Shown here: positions 44,465-53,088 of the stretch, one piece after another
How positions within the stretch are numbered: the stretch's first letter is position 1
Layout of the letters: every line of letters begins with the position of its first letter
Origin: an uncultured Bacteroidales bacterium
GTDB lineage: Bacteria; Bacteroidota; Bacteroidia; Bacteroidales; UBA932
NCBI GenBank assembly: GCA_947306365.1
Contig: CAMZGD010000009.1
Span: 1 to 64,000, forward strand
Length of the DNA stretch: 64,000 bases
Direction of reading: 5' to 3'
Notes under the pieces: generated by a model
What the model saw: only the letters and a program-made list of their open reading frames with translations
Told to the model about the DNA's origin: nothing
Databases searched by the model: none
Translations under genes and position numbers: made by a program

Positions 44465-47245
44465 CTAGTCTTTTTCGGGACGGACAGGAAAGCCGTTGGC
44501 GGCCGGCATATAGGTTGTTATCAGATGCCGTATTCCGGTAAAATACAAGCCCATGCAAGTAAAAGTGCTGGATGAGGTCTGATAGGGAGCGGCCGTCCAG
44601 GAGTAACCATATTCGTACGTCGTACCCTTCAGATTCAGCAGTTCACTGGAAACGTTCCCCCGTAAGCCCGAAGCCGGGAAATAGCAGTTCTTGTCGTTGT
44701 TTGAATGGGTTGTCGTCAGATTCATCCCTGCGGGGTATTCATTCGCCGCATTTACCCACTCACCCAGCACGTTTGAAGATCCACTTCCTGTGAAACCGGA
44801 AAAAGCAGAACGTCGTGGTACTTTGAATCCACGGGGGCAGGGGTCATAGACGCTCTTGACTACGGGCGCATCCCCGAATCCGCCGTTATGTGCGTTCCAT
44901 TGGTTCCCATAATGCGGGAGCCGTTGTGCGGTAAAAACGTAGCGCCAGGGGTTCCGGTGCATCCACAACAACTTGCGCGTGCCATCGGACGTGTATGTCG
45001 GATATTCAGACGGCATGCCGGCAAGCGTGGCGTCGGAAGCGTGTATACAATAGTAACGGGATGTGTATGCCCTGTTTCCCTTGTGTCCCAGCGACGGAAG
45101 GAACGGGTCTTTCCGTCCCCATTGATAATAGGTATGTGAATAATGGTCTGCGTTGACCAGGGGTAGTGCGTAATCCGACTGGCTCACACGGAAGGACCCC
45201 ATCTTCACGCCATCTGAGGCTCGCGTAATAACGATGTACTGACTTCGTGCATCAGCAGATCCCTGCGAATAGGAAATGGGCGGAGTCCAGCCAAGCGGGC
45301 AGTTCAAAAGGTTGGTCGTAATGGAAGGATCAGCGGTTGCGACGGACTGGGTGTAGAAGGCTTCGTCCGTTACCCAGATGTGCCAGCTCCAGAGGATTTT
45401 CCCCTTTCCATCGTCATACAGGGCTACGAGGGCATTCCCGGGTTTGATATTGTCTGCTTCAATATTGAAAAGGAGATATTTGCATGAAAGCGTTGATCCT
45501 GAAGGGGCGTTGATGATATGAACATCTTCATCTTTGATGATTTCAAAGGTTTGATCGGTGTCCTGCCAGACAATGCGGGCAGAAATCGATTCGCTTGTGT
45601 CGAGATTCGGATCGTCCAGGATAAAGGGGCTTGCAATCGGCGCCCCGTCGGCATTGACGAACCCTGCGAGCGGATTGTTGTTGCCTGTGGCAATGCCCGT
45701 ATAGGGATCGGCGGTTGCCATACCTCCTTGTACGGCATTTCCATAGACCAAGGGGAAGGCGAACCATCCGTAACCGTTGATCACATAGCAGTTGGCTGTT
45801 TCAGCGGGGAGGTTGCGGGAATGAGAAAGAAAGTCGTAGGCCGAAAGGTCGAGCGGCGTGGTTTCCGAAGCACCGCCGAGGCGTCTGGTTTTCAGGGTGT
45901 TGATCATTTCCGTCGCGTTCGTTCCGGGATACATTGCCAGTCCGTCAAGAACCGTGGCTTTGGCGACAACGTTGACGGACGTGTATCCGTCTCCTTCGTA
46001 CTGGGATAGCCGAACCCAGTTGCTGCCCCAGTCTTCGCGCCAGTCGGAAGGATCGTCTGAATCTGTCGGACAGTACCAGGCTTTCCAGGCTACAGGTTCT
46101 GTTGTGGCCCCGTTCGTGCGTTTCAGGCGCACGTCTACAGTCTTTGCCGTGTCTCTCAGTACACTGCTTCCGGTAACCGGGAATTCGGCAATCGGATCGA
46201 GCGAATACGTCCATACATTGTTGGGAACGCCCAGGCTGTTGACATAGATTTTTTTCATGGCATCGACGGATATCCACACGCCGTTTTCTTTCAGTTCCAG
46301 CGAGCGGCTCGTTCCGTCGGAGAGACCCAGTTCGAGCGTGAGGCGTTCCTGCCGGACAGGCAGAGTGAACACGGTCAGCGTGCAAGGTTCTGTAGAACTT
46401 AGCGAAATGCCGGATCCCAGGTCAATCCGGATGCTTTTTCCGATGTCGCTTGTGGAAACGGTCGGGGTGCCACTCGCGTCAACCAGCGCTTCAAAATCAC
46501 CGCACAACGGGGTCTCCTCCGACTTGAGCGTGACGGTCGTCAGGCGTTTGCTTGCCGGCAGCCCGTTGGACGAAAGGGTCTGGATCGAAAACTGAAGCGT
46601 CGTGACCAGTGGCTTGAAGTCCAGGTCTACGTTGCCGCTCTCATCAGGATAGGCCGTTTTCGCCGCATACATATATGCATAGTTCATATTCGGCCTGAAT
46701 GTGCTGCCTTCACGCGTGACGGTCTGCACTTCGGGGATGGCACCGGATATCCGTACACGGTTGCCACCGGCTGCTTCAAGGGTGGCAGGGGGGACATCCT
46801 CTCCGTTGTCGATGGTTTCCGCCGGATAAAGAGCGTAAAAATAATGCGTGGCTGCGGCGCCCCACTGCAGTCCGTTTCCGGCGACCGGTCGGACTTCCGC
46901 CCGGCTGTACTGCCCCGTGTTGCTTTTCGGAATGATTTGATAATCTGCATAATGCTGTGACCCTTCCAGCAGCGTCGCTTGTTCGCACCAGATTCGGATC
47001 CGGTCGGATGAAAGCCAATTGATCCTTTCCTGTCGTGAAGCGGCGCTGATTGTCCGGTCGTTCTCGTCCCGGCCGCTGTATTCGGTTTTTGTAGCAATCC
47101 CGCCGGCATTGCTGCTTATAGCGCCAAACAGGATTTGCGCACCTTGTTGACGGGTGGGGTTAAGCGGATGCTGGCATCCGGTGAGCACAAGAAGCGAGGC
47201 GGCAAGCCCTCGGGCCACCTTAATAAGATAAGACATGTTCTGCAT
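44465..47245 (-). CDS. Large fimbrillin-like surface lipoprotein
   Basis: A 926-residue lipoprotein (lipobox LVLTGC, Cys24). The first 330 residues resemble the fimbrillin/Mfa family (ATKTEYSG, a Trp-rich IRIWCEQATLL, YFYALYPAE). The C-terminal part has the Fibrobacter-type DPCPRGFKVPRRSAF motif of FISUMP-like domains and ends GFPVRPEKD. It likely forms surface fibres or an adhesin. Base composition is clearly lower in G+C than in the neighbouring core genes, which suggests horizontal acquisition. ATGs at 47245 and 47236 are both possible. Confidence 0.72.
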   Translation of the reverse strand: MQNMSYLIKVARGLAASLLVLTGCQHPLNPTRQQGAQILFGAISSNAGGIATKTEYSGRDENDRTISAASRQERINWLSSDRIRIWCEQATLLEGSQHYADYQIIPKSNTGQYSRAEVRPVAGNGLQWGAAATHYFYALYPAETIDNGEDVPPATLEAAGGNRVRISGAIPEVQTVTREGSTFRPNMNYAYMYAAKTAYPDESGNVDLDFKPLVTTLQFSIQTLSSNGLPASKRLTTVTLKSEETPLCGDFEALVDASGTPTVSTSDIGKSIRIDLGSGISLSSTEPCTLTVFTLPVRQERLTLELGLSDGTSRSLELKENGVWISVDAMKKIYVNSLGVPNNVWTYSLDPIAEFPVTGSSVLRDTAKTVDVRLKRTNGATTEPVAWKAWYCPTDSDDPSDWREDWGSNWVRLSQYEGDGYTSVNVVAKATVLDGLAMYPGTNATEMINTLKTRRLGGASETTPLDLSAYDFLSHSRNLPAETANCYVINGYGWFAFPLVYGNAVQGGMATADPYTGIATGNNNPLAGFVNADGAPIASPFILDDPNLDTSESISARIVWQDTDQTFEIIKDEDVHIINAPSGSTLSCKYLLFNIEADNIKPGNALVALYDDGKGKILWSWHIWVTDEAFYTQSVATADPSITTNLLNCPLGWTPPISYSQGSADARSQYIVITRASDGVKMGSFRVSQSDYALPLVNADHYSHTYYQWGRKDPFLPSLGHKGNRAYTSRYYCIHASDATLAGMPSEYPTYTSDGTRKLLWMHRNPWRYVFTAQRLPHYGNQWNAHNGGFGDAPVVKSVYDPCPRGFKVPRRSAFSGFTGSGSSNVLGEWVNAANEYPAGMNLTTTHSNNDKNCYFPASGLRGNVSSELLNLKGTTYEYGYSWTAAPYQTSSSTFTCMGLYFTGIRHLITTYMPAANGFPVRPEKD

Positions 47246-47552
47246 TGTCGTTTACATCCATTCGTGATTGAACGAACTCCCGTCCCCGTCAAAATAGCCA
47301 TCGATTTCCTGACCTGTAGTCCGAATGGCCGTATCGTCGACGATGGATCACGCCAGCAGGTCTGTTACGGGCCTTGACAGGAGATGGATTTTGATTACGG
47401 AGGGGGCGGTATATTCTTTCTTCTTCATTGAAAACATAGCCGTTGTCCAGTTTGGATGCAAAAATAGACAGGACACGCGCAAACGTGTTTTCAATCGGGG
47501 GACGACATTTTTAATAGAAGGAACAGTAAAGAGGAAAAAGACCGTTTCCGGT
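47246..47552. other. 307-base gap without a gene, possible long leader
   Basis: The region between the mini-regulator and the fimbrillin-like gene has no convincing coding frame. It contains one reverse-strand -7 element (47466-47459) and, beside it, an imperfect small stem (ACACG / CGTGT near 47474-47489). If that promoter is used, the fimbrillin-like mRNA would carry about 200 untranslated bases, far longer than others here. Confidence 0.4.
47459..47466 (-). promoter_or_regulatory. -7 element upstream of the fimbrillin-like gene
   Basis: TATTTTTG on the reverse strand, about 214 bases before the ATG. No -33 TTTG at 19-21 bases, so an activator such as the adjacent AraC-type protein may be needed. 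Confidence 0.4.
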
Positions 47553-48587
47553 TCAGCGGTTCCGCTTTTTGTATTGACTGGGCGTCATTCCCGTCGTCTT
47601 TTTGAACAGGGAACTGAAATAGGTGAAATGGTCCATGCCGCAGCGGAAAGCCACGTCTCCGATGGGAATGTCCGTGTTGTCCAAAAGCTTCTTGGCAACG
47701 GACATCCGGATATGCAGGATGCATTCGCTGGTCGTCTGTCCCGTGATAGCTTTCAACTTCCGGTTGAGATGGGGCCTGGACATGCATAGGCTGCGTGCGA
47801 TTTCATCATAGTCGATTCGGGATCCCTTTTCCATGCTCTGTTCGACGAGCGTCGAGAACTTATGGATAAAAGAACGCTCGGAATGGGACAGCGTTTTCTC
47901 CCGTTCCCGGGGGAGGTGGATGGAAAACCGTTTCTGGACCGGGATGTTGACGATGAAGGTCGATCCGATATTGGGAAAACTATAGATGTCGAGGTGGCCG
48001 TCCATGGCGTCTACCGCCATCTTCGTCAGGGGAAGACCGATGCCGATACCTTGTTCGTCGGCTTCGTCAACCTGATAGAAGGGCTTGAAAATATGCTCTT
48101 TCTGCTCGGCGGTTATGCCGATTCCCTTGTCGCTGACGAAGATTTGCAAGAGTCCGTCTTTCAATCGGGTGGAGATGAGCACTTCGCTGCCGGAAGGAGA
48201 AAACTTGATGGCGTTGCGGATCAGCTCTTCCACTATCTTGTAAGTATAAAAGGGGATGTGTTCGATCTCTACGGGTTCCTTCTGCTGGCCGTAAATGAGC
48301 CGGATTCCGTTTTCCTGCGCGAACGGCTCGCAACCGCGGCAGGCGTTTGAGACCAGACTGACGATATCGCTGCATTTCCAATTTGCGGAATACTCGACGG
48401 GAATGGAAACGTCCGCCACATCCAGATAATTACGGGAGATTGCGGAAAACAAGAGATTATGCTTGTCCGATATCTCTTCCCTGGCCGCCCTTTCCCGCTT
48501 CCGGAGACAGCGTATATAGCAGACCAGGCCGACAGAAACACTGACGGCCAGAATGGTCAGGAGGGCGTATAAGGTAGTCAGGGACAT
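47553..48587 (-). CDS. Miniature membrane-anchored HATPase-AraC regulator
   Basis: A 344-residue protein with one N-terminal membrane helix (about 5-25), a histidine-kinase-type ATPase domain (about 70-218) and an AraC helix-turn-helix domain (about 240-344). ATPase motifs are intact: N box ELIRNAIKFSP with Asn125, DKGIGI, IFKPFYQV and GIGIGLPLTK. The usual Bacteroidales hybrid two-component system also has a large periplasmic sensor, a HisKA phosphoacceptor and a receiver domain; none is seen here, and the short stretch 35-70 has no HE/D-type phosphoacceptor motif. The AraC part (AVAKKLL-like MSVAKKLLDN, GDVAFRCGMDHFTYFSSLFKKTTGMTPSQYKK) looks functional. It probably controls the fimbrillin-like gene downstream. 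The start at 48587 is the only plausible ATG. Confidence 0.85.
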   Translation of the reverse strand: MSLTTLYALLTILAVSVSVGLVCYIRCLRKRERAAREEISDKHNLLFSAISRNYLDVADVSIPVEYSANWKCSDIVSLVSNACRGCEPFAQENGIRLIYGQQKEPVEIEHIPFYTYKIVEELIRNAIKFSPSGSEVLISTRLKDGLLQIFVSDKGIGITAEQKEHIFKPFYQVDEADEQGIGIGLPLTKMAVDAMDGHLDIYSFPNIGSTFIVNIPVQKRFSIHLPREREKTLSHSERSFIHKFSTLVEQSMEKGSRIDYDEIARSLCMSRPHLNRKLKAITGQTTSECILHIRMSVAKKLLDNTDIPIGDVAFRCGMDHFTYFSSLFKKTTGMTPSQYKKRNR

Positions 48588-48657
48588 ATCGCACCATTGT
48601 CTGGCGCAAGATACATCAAAAAGTTTGAAAAACCAAAAGGACGGGGATCGGACGGGT

Positions 48658-49827
48658 TCAGTCCTGTCCCATCCGCAGCCGGAGGCCGACGTGCAGGTCG
48701 AAGGAGAACGGGTGCTCCCGATAATAGTTCGGCAGTTTGTCCGAAGGCGTGATATGCCAGGCGAAACCGGGCTCGAGGTAAAGACCGAGCCGGGGTGAGA
48801 AAGCGTATTCCGCTCCGGCGGCGCCGGTAAGCGAGAAGAAAACGGGATGCGTTTCCACGTGGCCGGAAGCGACGGTCTGTCCGTCGGCACGGGTCAGGAG
48901 CCGGCCGGCTATGAGCCATTCGGCTTCTCCGCCGGCAGCGGCATAGAGTGAGCCCCGTTTCCAGTCAGCCAGGGTAAGGATGCCCTTGAGCGGAATGCCG
49001 GCATAATGGAGCCGGTACTCCTGGCTTTGCGCGGGGAAAGTCTGGTTCTGGCCGGACACCCGGATGCGGTGGAAACTGTAGTCGAGTCCGCTTTCCCAGG
49101 ATAGGCGTGAGCCGTTTTCGAACTGTATGGCGATGCCCGTCTTGACAGGGAGGTCGCATAGCAGGTTGACCGGGAGGCTGCTGACGGGATTACGCTTGTT
49201 GTCCATCAGGTTTCCCAGCAGGGCGTAGTCTGTCGTTTGTCCGGTCGGGGAACCTTTTCGAGTGGAAACGGCATCGAGGGTGGGTGCCGCGTCGGTGGTG
49301 GTGCCGTTGCGAAGGGAAAGCGGCGAGAAGTGGATGCGTGCGGACAGCCGGGGCTGTCGCCCGGATTCCGGTTCATCCACCCACACCGGGCTGGCAGCGG
49401 CAGGCGCAGCGGGGCCTTCCGGCTGCATTTCCGGTTGTACTTCCGGTTGGATTTCCGGTTCGGCCGCGTCCGGGACGGACGGCGTAGCGGGTACGGCGGG
49501 TTTGGCAAGACTGGATACGGGACCCGGATGGGAGACGTTAGCGGCAGGCAGGCGGCGGGCCGGCCGGTCAGGCAGCGGCCGGGCAGCAGCCAGGTACGAG
49601 GGCGTTTCCGTGGCGAGGGTGGCCGGCAGGGCGGCAATCAGCGGCTCCCGGAGCGTCCGCTCCGTTTCCGGTTTCCGGACCAGAAGCATCAGCAGGAGGG
49701 CGGCGGCAGCGCCGGTGAGCAGCGGCAGGATCCATCCGGTCCACCGCCGGGCCGGTGCCGCCGCGGGCAGATCGAGCTCATAGTCGCCGAGCTTGTCCTG
49801 GAAGGGTTCGATCCATTTATCTTTCAT
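48658..49827 (-). CDS. Inner-membrane anchor / Pro-rich linker / C-terminal beta-barrel protein, putative anti-sigma (copy 2)
   Basis: A 389-residue protein with the same plan as the one at 35917: short cytoplasmic N terminus (1-29), one membrane helix (about 30-50, GWILPLLTGAAAALLLMLLV), a Pro-rich linker (51-150) with PEIQPEVQPEMQPE repeats ending in VWVDEPE, and a C-terminal barrel-like domain from about 216 to GLRLRMGQD. Shared barrel positions include LHYxGIPL, YAxAGxxxE, PRLGLYxxP and VGLRxxL. It overlaps its sigma gene by 11 bases, exactly as in copy 1. Likely anti-sigma or envelope sensor; unproven. Confidence 0.78.
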   Translation of the reverse strand: MKDKWIEPFQDKLGDYELDLPAAAPARRWTGWILPLLTGAAAALLLMLLVRKPETERTLREPLIAALPATLATETPSYLAAARPLPDRPARRLPAANVSHPGPVSSLAKPAVPATPSVPDAAEPEIQPEVQPEMQPEGPAAPAAASPVWVDEPESGRQPRLSARIHFSPLSLRNGTTTDAAPTLDAVSTRKGSPTGQTTDYALLGNLMDNKRNPVSSLPVNLLCDLPVKTGIAIQFENGSRLSWESGLDYSFHRIRVSGQNQTFPAQSQEYRLHYAGIPLKGILTLADWKRGSLYAAAGGEAEWLIAGRLLTRADGQTVASGHVETHPVFFSLTGAAGAEYAFSPRLGLYLEPGFAWHITPSDKLPNYYREHPFSFDLHVGLRLRMGQD

Positions 49828-50389
49828 GGTCCTTTCTGTTTCTGTATTCTCTGATCCATTGCGAAAGCAGGGCCTTGGCCCGGTGCAGGTTGGAGGCGGA
49901 GGTGCTTTCGCCGATCTGCAGTTGTTCCGCAATTTCCTTGTGGCTCATTTCTTCAAAGATGTAGAGGTTGAACACGGTCCTGTACCGGTCGGGCAGCCTG
50001 CGTATCATGGCCAGCAGTTCCTGCTGCGGGATGTCGGCGATGTCCGGCGCCTCGTCGGGTTCGGGCAGTTCGCCCAGGAAGTCTATATCGGTCTGCGGCA
50101 TCTTCTTTTTCGCCCGCAGGTATTGCAGCGCTTCGTTGGCGGCAATCCGCCGGCACCAGGCCTGAAGGGATCCGGTACCCCGGTAGGCGAAGCTGTCGAA
50201 CCGGGTGTATATCTTGATGAACGTATCCTGCAGAAGGTCTTTCACCGCCTCGTCGTCCCGGACATAACGTGCACATACGGCAGCCAGATAGCGGTGAAAC
50301 TGCTCGTAGAAAGAACGCTTCGCAGCGGGACTGCCCCTGCGAAGCGATTCGATCAAGTCTCTTTCCTTTTCTGCAGAGGCGGGAATCAT
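49817..50389 (-). CDS. ECF-family RNA polymerase sigma factor (copy 2)
   Basis: A 190-residue sigma factor: region 2 about 25-95 (YEQFHRYLAAVCARYVRD, VKDLLQDTFIKIYTRFDSF, LQAWCRRIAANEALQYLRA) and region 4 about 125-185 (LPDRYRTVFNLYIFEEMSHKEIAEQLQIGESTSASNLHRAK). It lies 13 bases after the first serpin's stop and overlaps the barrel gene, so it may be cotranscribed with the serpins. A near-consensus -7 element TAACTTTA (50401-50394) before its ATG could add an internal start. Confidence 0.92.
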   Translation of the reverse strand: MIPASAEKERDLIESLRRGSPAAKRSFYEQFHRYLAAVCARYVRDDEAVKDLLQDTFIKIYTRFDSFAYRGTGSLQAWCRRIAANEALQYLRAKKKMPQTDIDFLGELPEPDEAPDIADIPQQELLAMIRRLPDRYRTVFNLYIFEEMSHKEIAEQLQIGESTSASNLHRAKALLSQWIREYRNRKDHER

Positions 50390-50402
50390 CCGCTAAAGTT
50401 AC

Positions 50403-51644
50403 TCATTTTCCGGCATACTTCCCGGCGAAGAGGACGGCTCCGGTGCTTGATTCGGTTATCAGGTAAAGGAAGGGGCGGTTGGCGTGGAACACGACCTTTC
50501 CCGACGGTCCGATGGCTGTGGTCATCATGCCGATGACGGTGACGGCTGCCGCTTCGGTCCCTTCTTCGTCCACCTTGATGACGGCGTCCTGCTGGACAAA
50601 GTCCACGTAGCTCGCCTTCTCGCTCATCGCCAGGAAATCGGCGGTCTGCGGGTTGAAGCTGCGCTTCATGCCCAAATCCTGGAGGATACCGTTGAGGAGG
50701 ATGTGGTACTTCATCTCAAAGCGGGGGAGCCAGAGGTCGGTTTCCACTGGACTGCCTGTGCGGATGCCTTCCTTGGCGAGCCGTCCGGAAATCTCCTGCA
50801 CCGTATGGCCCTTCTTCGGCAGCAGCACGGCCATCGAATAGGCGCCGTTTCCGTAAGGCAGCCAGATGGCCTGGTACGCATCGCTCTCCCGGTAATTGAA
50901 TTGCTTGCCGTCCAGTTTCATCATCTTGACCTTGTCGGTCTTGCCGTCTTCCTGCGTGAAGGTTTCCGCTTCTGTACGGTTCTTGTCAAACTTTTCCCGC
51001 CATTCGCTCTTGAAATACAGCGCATTGATCAGGTAGGCCAGCGCCTGGGCCTCCACATTGTCGATAACCGAGGGGATCAGGCCGTTCGTCTGCCGGCTGC
51101 ACCAGTCGTTGATGGTGCCGGCCGCGGCCTTTCCCTTCGTGAAGTCGAGCGCCTTGAGTTCGGCGGAATAGTAATCGGTCACCGTGTTCTTGAACGGTGT
51201 CTTCAACGTGAGCTTCTGGTTGTAGAAGATGGCATTGGCCAGTGTCAGCTTCGTTTTCTTGTCGAGGGCGGGCAACTGCTTGAGCAGCAGCTTGCAGAAC
51301 TCATTGATGTCGGCTGTCTCTCCCTTACCGTAGCCCAGCAGGCCGCAGATCTCGTCGGCCGTCTCTCCCTGCGCTCCGTTGAGGAGCATGCCCAGGGCGA
51401 GCTGAAGGCTCAGCGGCGAGACGAACCACGCGTCTTCCTTGTTCTTTGCCGCCTGGTCGGCGACCTGTCCGATGAAGCGGAAGGCAAAGTCGTTGCCCGC
51501 CGCAACATAGCCAGCCTGTTTCGTGGAAAGGGAGAGGGGCTTGTACGGATTGTCTCCGTTGTCGTCATTCGGAATCACTTCCCCGCAAGAAACCGTCAGG
51601 AAGGGGAGCAGTGCAAACATCAGTATCCAGGCGATTCTTTTCAT
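50403..51644 (-). CDS. Serpin protease inhibitor, lipoprotein (copy 1)
   Basis: A 413-residue serpin with lipobox LTVSC (Cys20). Core motifs: AWFVSPLSLQLALGMLLNGAQGET, NAIFYNQKL, NDWCSRQTNGLIP, ALYFKSEW, FLYLITE. The reactive-centre hinge VDEEGTEAAAVTV keeps the small residues needed for an inhibitory serpin (P15 Gly, P12-P10 Ala), and the exposed loop reads MMTTAIGP. Counting 17 residues from the hinge Glu puts P1 at about the second Thr, suggesting a target with elastase-like preference; this is an estimate. Surface anchoring would protect the cell from host or rival proteases. Confidence 0.9.
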   Translation of the reverse strand: MKRIAWILMFALLPFLTVSCGEVIPNDDNGDNPYKPLSLSTKQAGYVAAGNDFAFRFIGQVADQAAKNKEDAWFVSPLSLQLALGMLLNGAQGETADEICGLLGYGKGETADINEFCKLLLKQLPALDKKTKLTLANAIFYNQKLTLKTPFKNTVTDYYSAELKALDFTKGKAAAGTINDWCSRQTNGLIPSVIDNVEAQALAYLINALYFKSEWREKFDKNRTEAETFTQEDGKTDKVKMMKLDGKQFNYRESDAYQAIWLPYGNGAYSMAVLLPKKGHTVQEISGRLAKEGIRTGSPVETDLWLPRFEMKYHILLNGILQDLGMKRSFNPQTADFLAMSEKASYVDFVQQDAVIKVDEEGTEAAAVTVIGMMTTAIGPSGKVVFHANRPFLYLITESSTGAVLFAGKYAGK

Positions 51645-51712
51645 CTTGTCGATTTTTGTCTGTTCTACTTCATCAAATGCCGGATTCCGGAAACCTTGCG
51701 TGCCGGCCGCCG

Positions 51713-52939
51713 TTATTTTCCGGTATACTTTCCGGCAAAGAGGATAGCGCCCGACTTCGCTTCCGTGATGACATACAGGAACGGACGGTCGGCGTGGAAT
51801 TCCACTATGCGCGGCGGCTGGCCGACAGCCGTGGTCATCATCATGCCGGCGCTGGAGATGGCGGCCGCTTCGGACCCCGTTTCATCGACCTTGATGACGG
51901 CGTCCTGCTGGACGAAGTCGAGGTAGTCGGCGCGGTCGGACATCGCCTTGAAGTCGGCCTTTCCTTTCTTGAAGGCGCGCGGCATGCCCATTTCCGACAG
52001 GATATCGTTGAGCTTGACGTGGTACTTGGTCTCAAAGCGGGGCAGCCAGAGATCGACTTTCACGCTGTACTGGCCCGCGCAGATCTCGTTCCAGCTGTCC
52101 GCGTCAAGCGCGGCGGCCAGTTCGCCGACGGTGCGTCCTCCGGCAGGCAGCAGCACGATCATCGAAAACGCGCCGTTTCCGTAGGGCAGCCGGACGCAGC
52201 GGCACAGCGCGTGCTCACCGTAACGGAACCGTTCGGTCTGCTGCATCATCTTGACCGGCGTGTCGCCGCCTTGCTCGCGGTGGAAGGGTTTCTCCTCCGT
52301 ACGTTTCGCCGGGAAGGCATCCTGCCAGCTTCCCTTGAAATAGAGCGCATTGAGCAGGTAGGCGAGCATTTCGGGCTCCACCTTGTCGAGGACGCCGGGA
52401 ATCAGGCCGTTGGTCTTTTCGCTGCACCAGCCGTTGATGCGCTTCAGGGAAGCCGTTCCGTTCCGGAAGTCTAGATTCTCGACGGTCGCGTCATAGTATG
52501 CGTCCATCTGCTGCACATAGGAGGGCTTGAGCTTCGCCTGCTCATTGAGGAAGATGGCATTGGCCAGCGTGAGCTTTGTCTTTGGATCGCGCAAGGGAAG
52601 CGAATCCAGCATCGCCCGGGCATAGGCGTTGGCCGCGTCGATCTCGTCGGCGCCATAACCCAGCACGCGTGCAATTTCGTCGGCCGTCCCGTCCTGTGCG
52701 CCGCTGAGGAGCATGCCGAGCAGGAACTGCATGCTGACCGGCGAGACGAACCAGTCGCCCGGCTCGTTGCGTTCAATCTGCCGCAGGAAGCGGAAGGCGA
52801 AGTCGTTTCCGGCTTCGACGAAGGATGGCTGTTCGGTTTCCCGTTCGATGTGTACGTTTGTTGTCGTGCCACAGGCGCTAAGCGCAGCCGTCAACAGCAA
52901 GAGGGGCAATCCGCCAAATAAATGCATAATATGTGTCAT
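51713..52939 (-). CDS. Serpin protease inhibitor, lipoprotein (copy 2)
   Basis: A 408-residue paralogue of the serpin 68 bases downstream (lipobox LSAC). It shares DWFVSPVSMQFLLGMLLSGAQDGT, NGWCSEKTNGLIPGVLDKVE and DFVQQDAVIKVDE. Its hinge is VDETGSEAAAISS, again of inhibitory type, but the loop differs (AGMMMTTAVGQPP), so the two probably inhibit different proteases. I start at 52939 (MTHIMHLFGG), which gives the lipoprotein signal; 52972 and 52927 are alternatives. First gene of the reverse-strand serpin-sigma run. Confidence 0.9.
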   Translation of the reverse strand: MTHIMHLFGGLPLLLLTAALSACGTTTNVHIERETEQPSFVEAGNDFAFRFLRQIERNEPGDWFVSPVSMQFLLGMLLSGAQDGTADEIARVLGYGADEIDAANAYARAMLDSLPLRDPKTKLTLANAIFLNEQAKLKPSYVQQMDAYYDATVENLDFRNGTASLKRINGWCSEKTNGLIPGVLDKVEPEMLAYLLNALYFKGSWQDAFPAKRTEEKPFHREQGGDTPVKMMQQTERFRYGEHALCRCVRLPYGNGAFSMIVLLPAGGRTVGELAAALDADSWNEICAGQYSVKVDLWLPRFETKYHVKLNDILSEMGMPRAFKKGKADFKAMSDRADYLDFVQQDAVIKVDETGSEAAAISSAGMMMTTAVGQPPRIVEFHADRPFLYVITEAKSGAILFAGKYTGK

Positions 52940-53053
52940 TTTGAAAGGGTATCGTCGCAAAAAAGAGGCCATACTTCCTGAATGACCGGGTAAAAGGTTC
53001 CCAGATAGAAAAAACAGGTTCTCCTGATGCTAACGCCAGCGGTGGGGGTGTTT

Positions 53054-53061
53054 TAATTTTG
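53054..53061 (+). promoter_or_regulatory. -7 element of the barrel/coiled-coil gene pair
   Basis: TAATTTTG, 27 bases before the ATG at 53089; no -33 TTTG at standard spacing. Confidence 0.5.
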
Positions 53062-53088
53062 TACCAATTATCTTAAAGATTAATGCTT

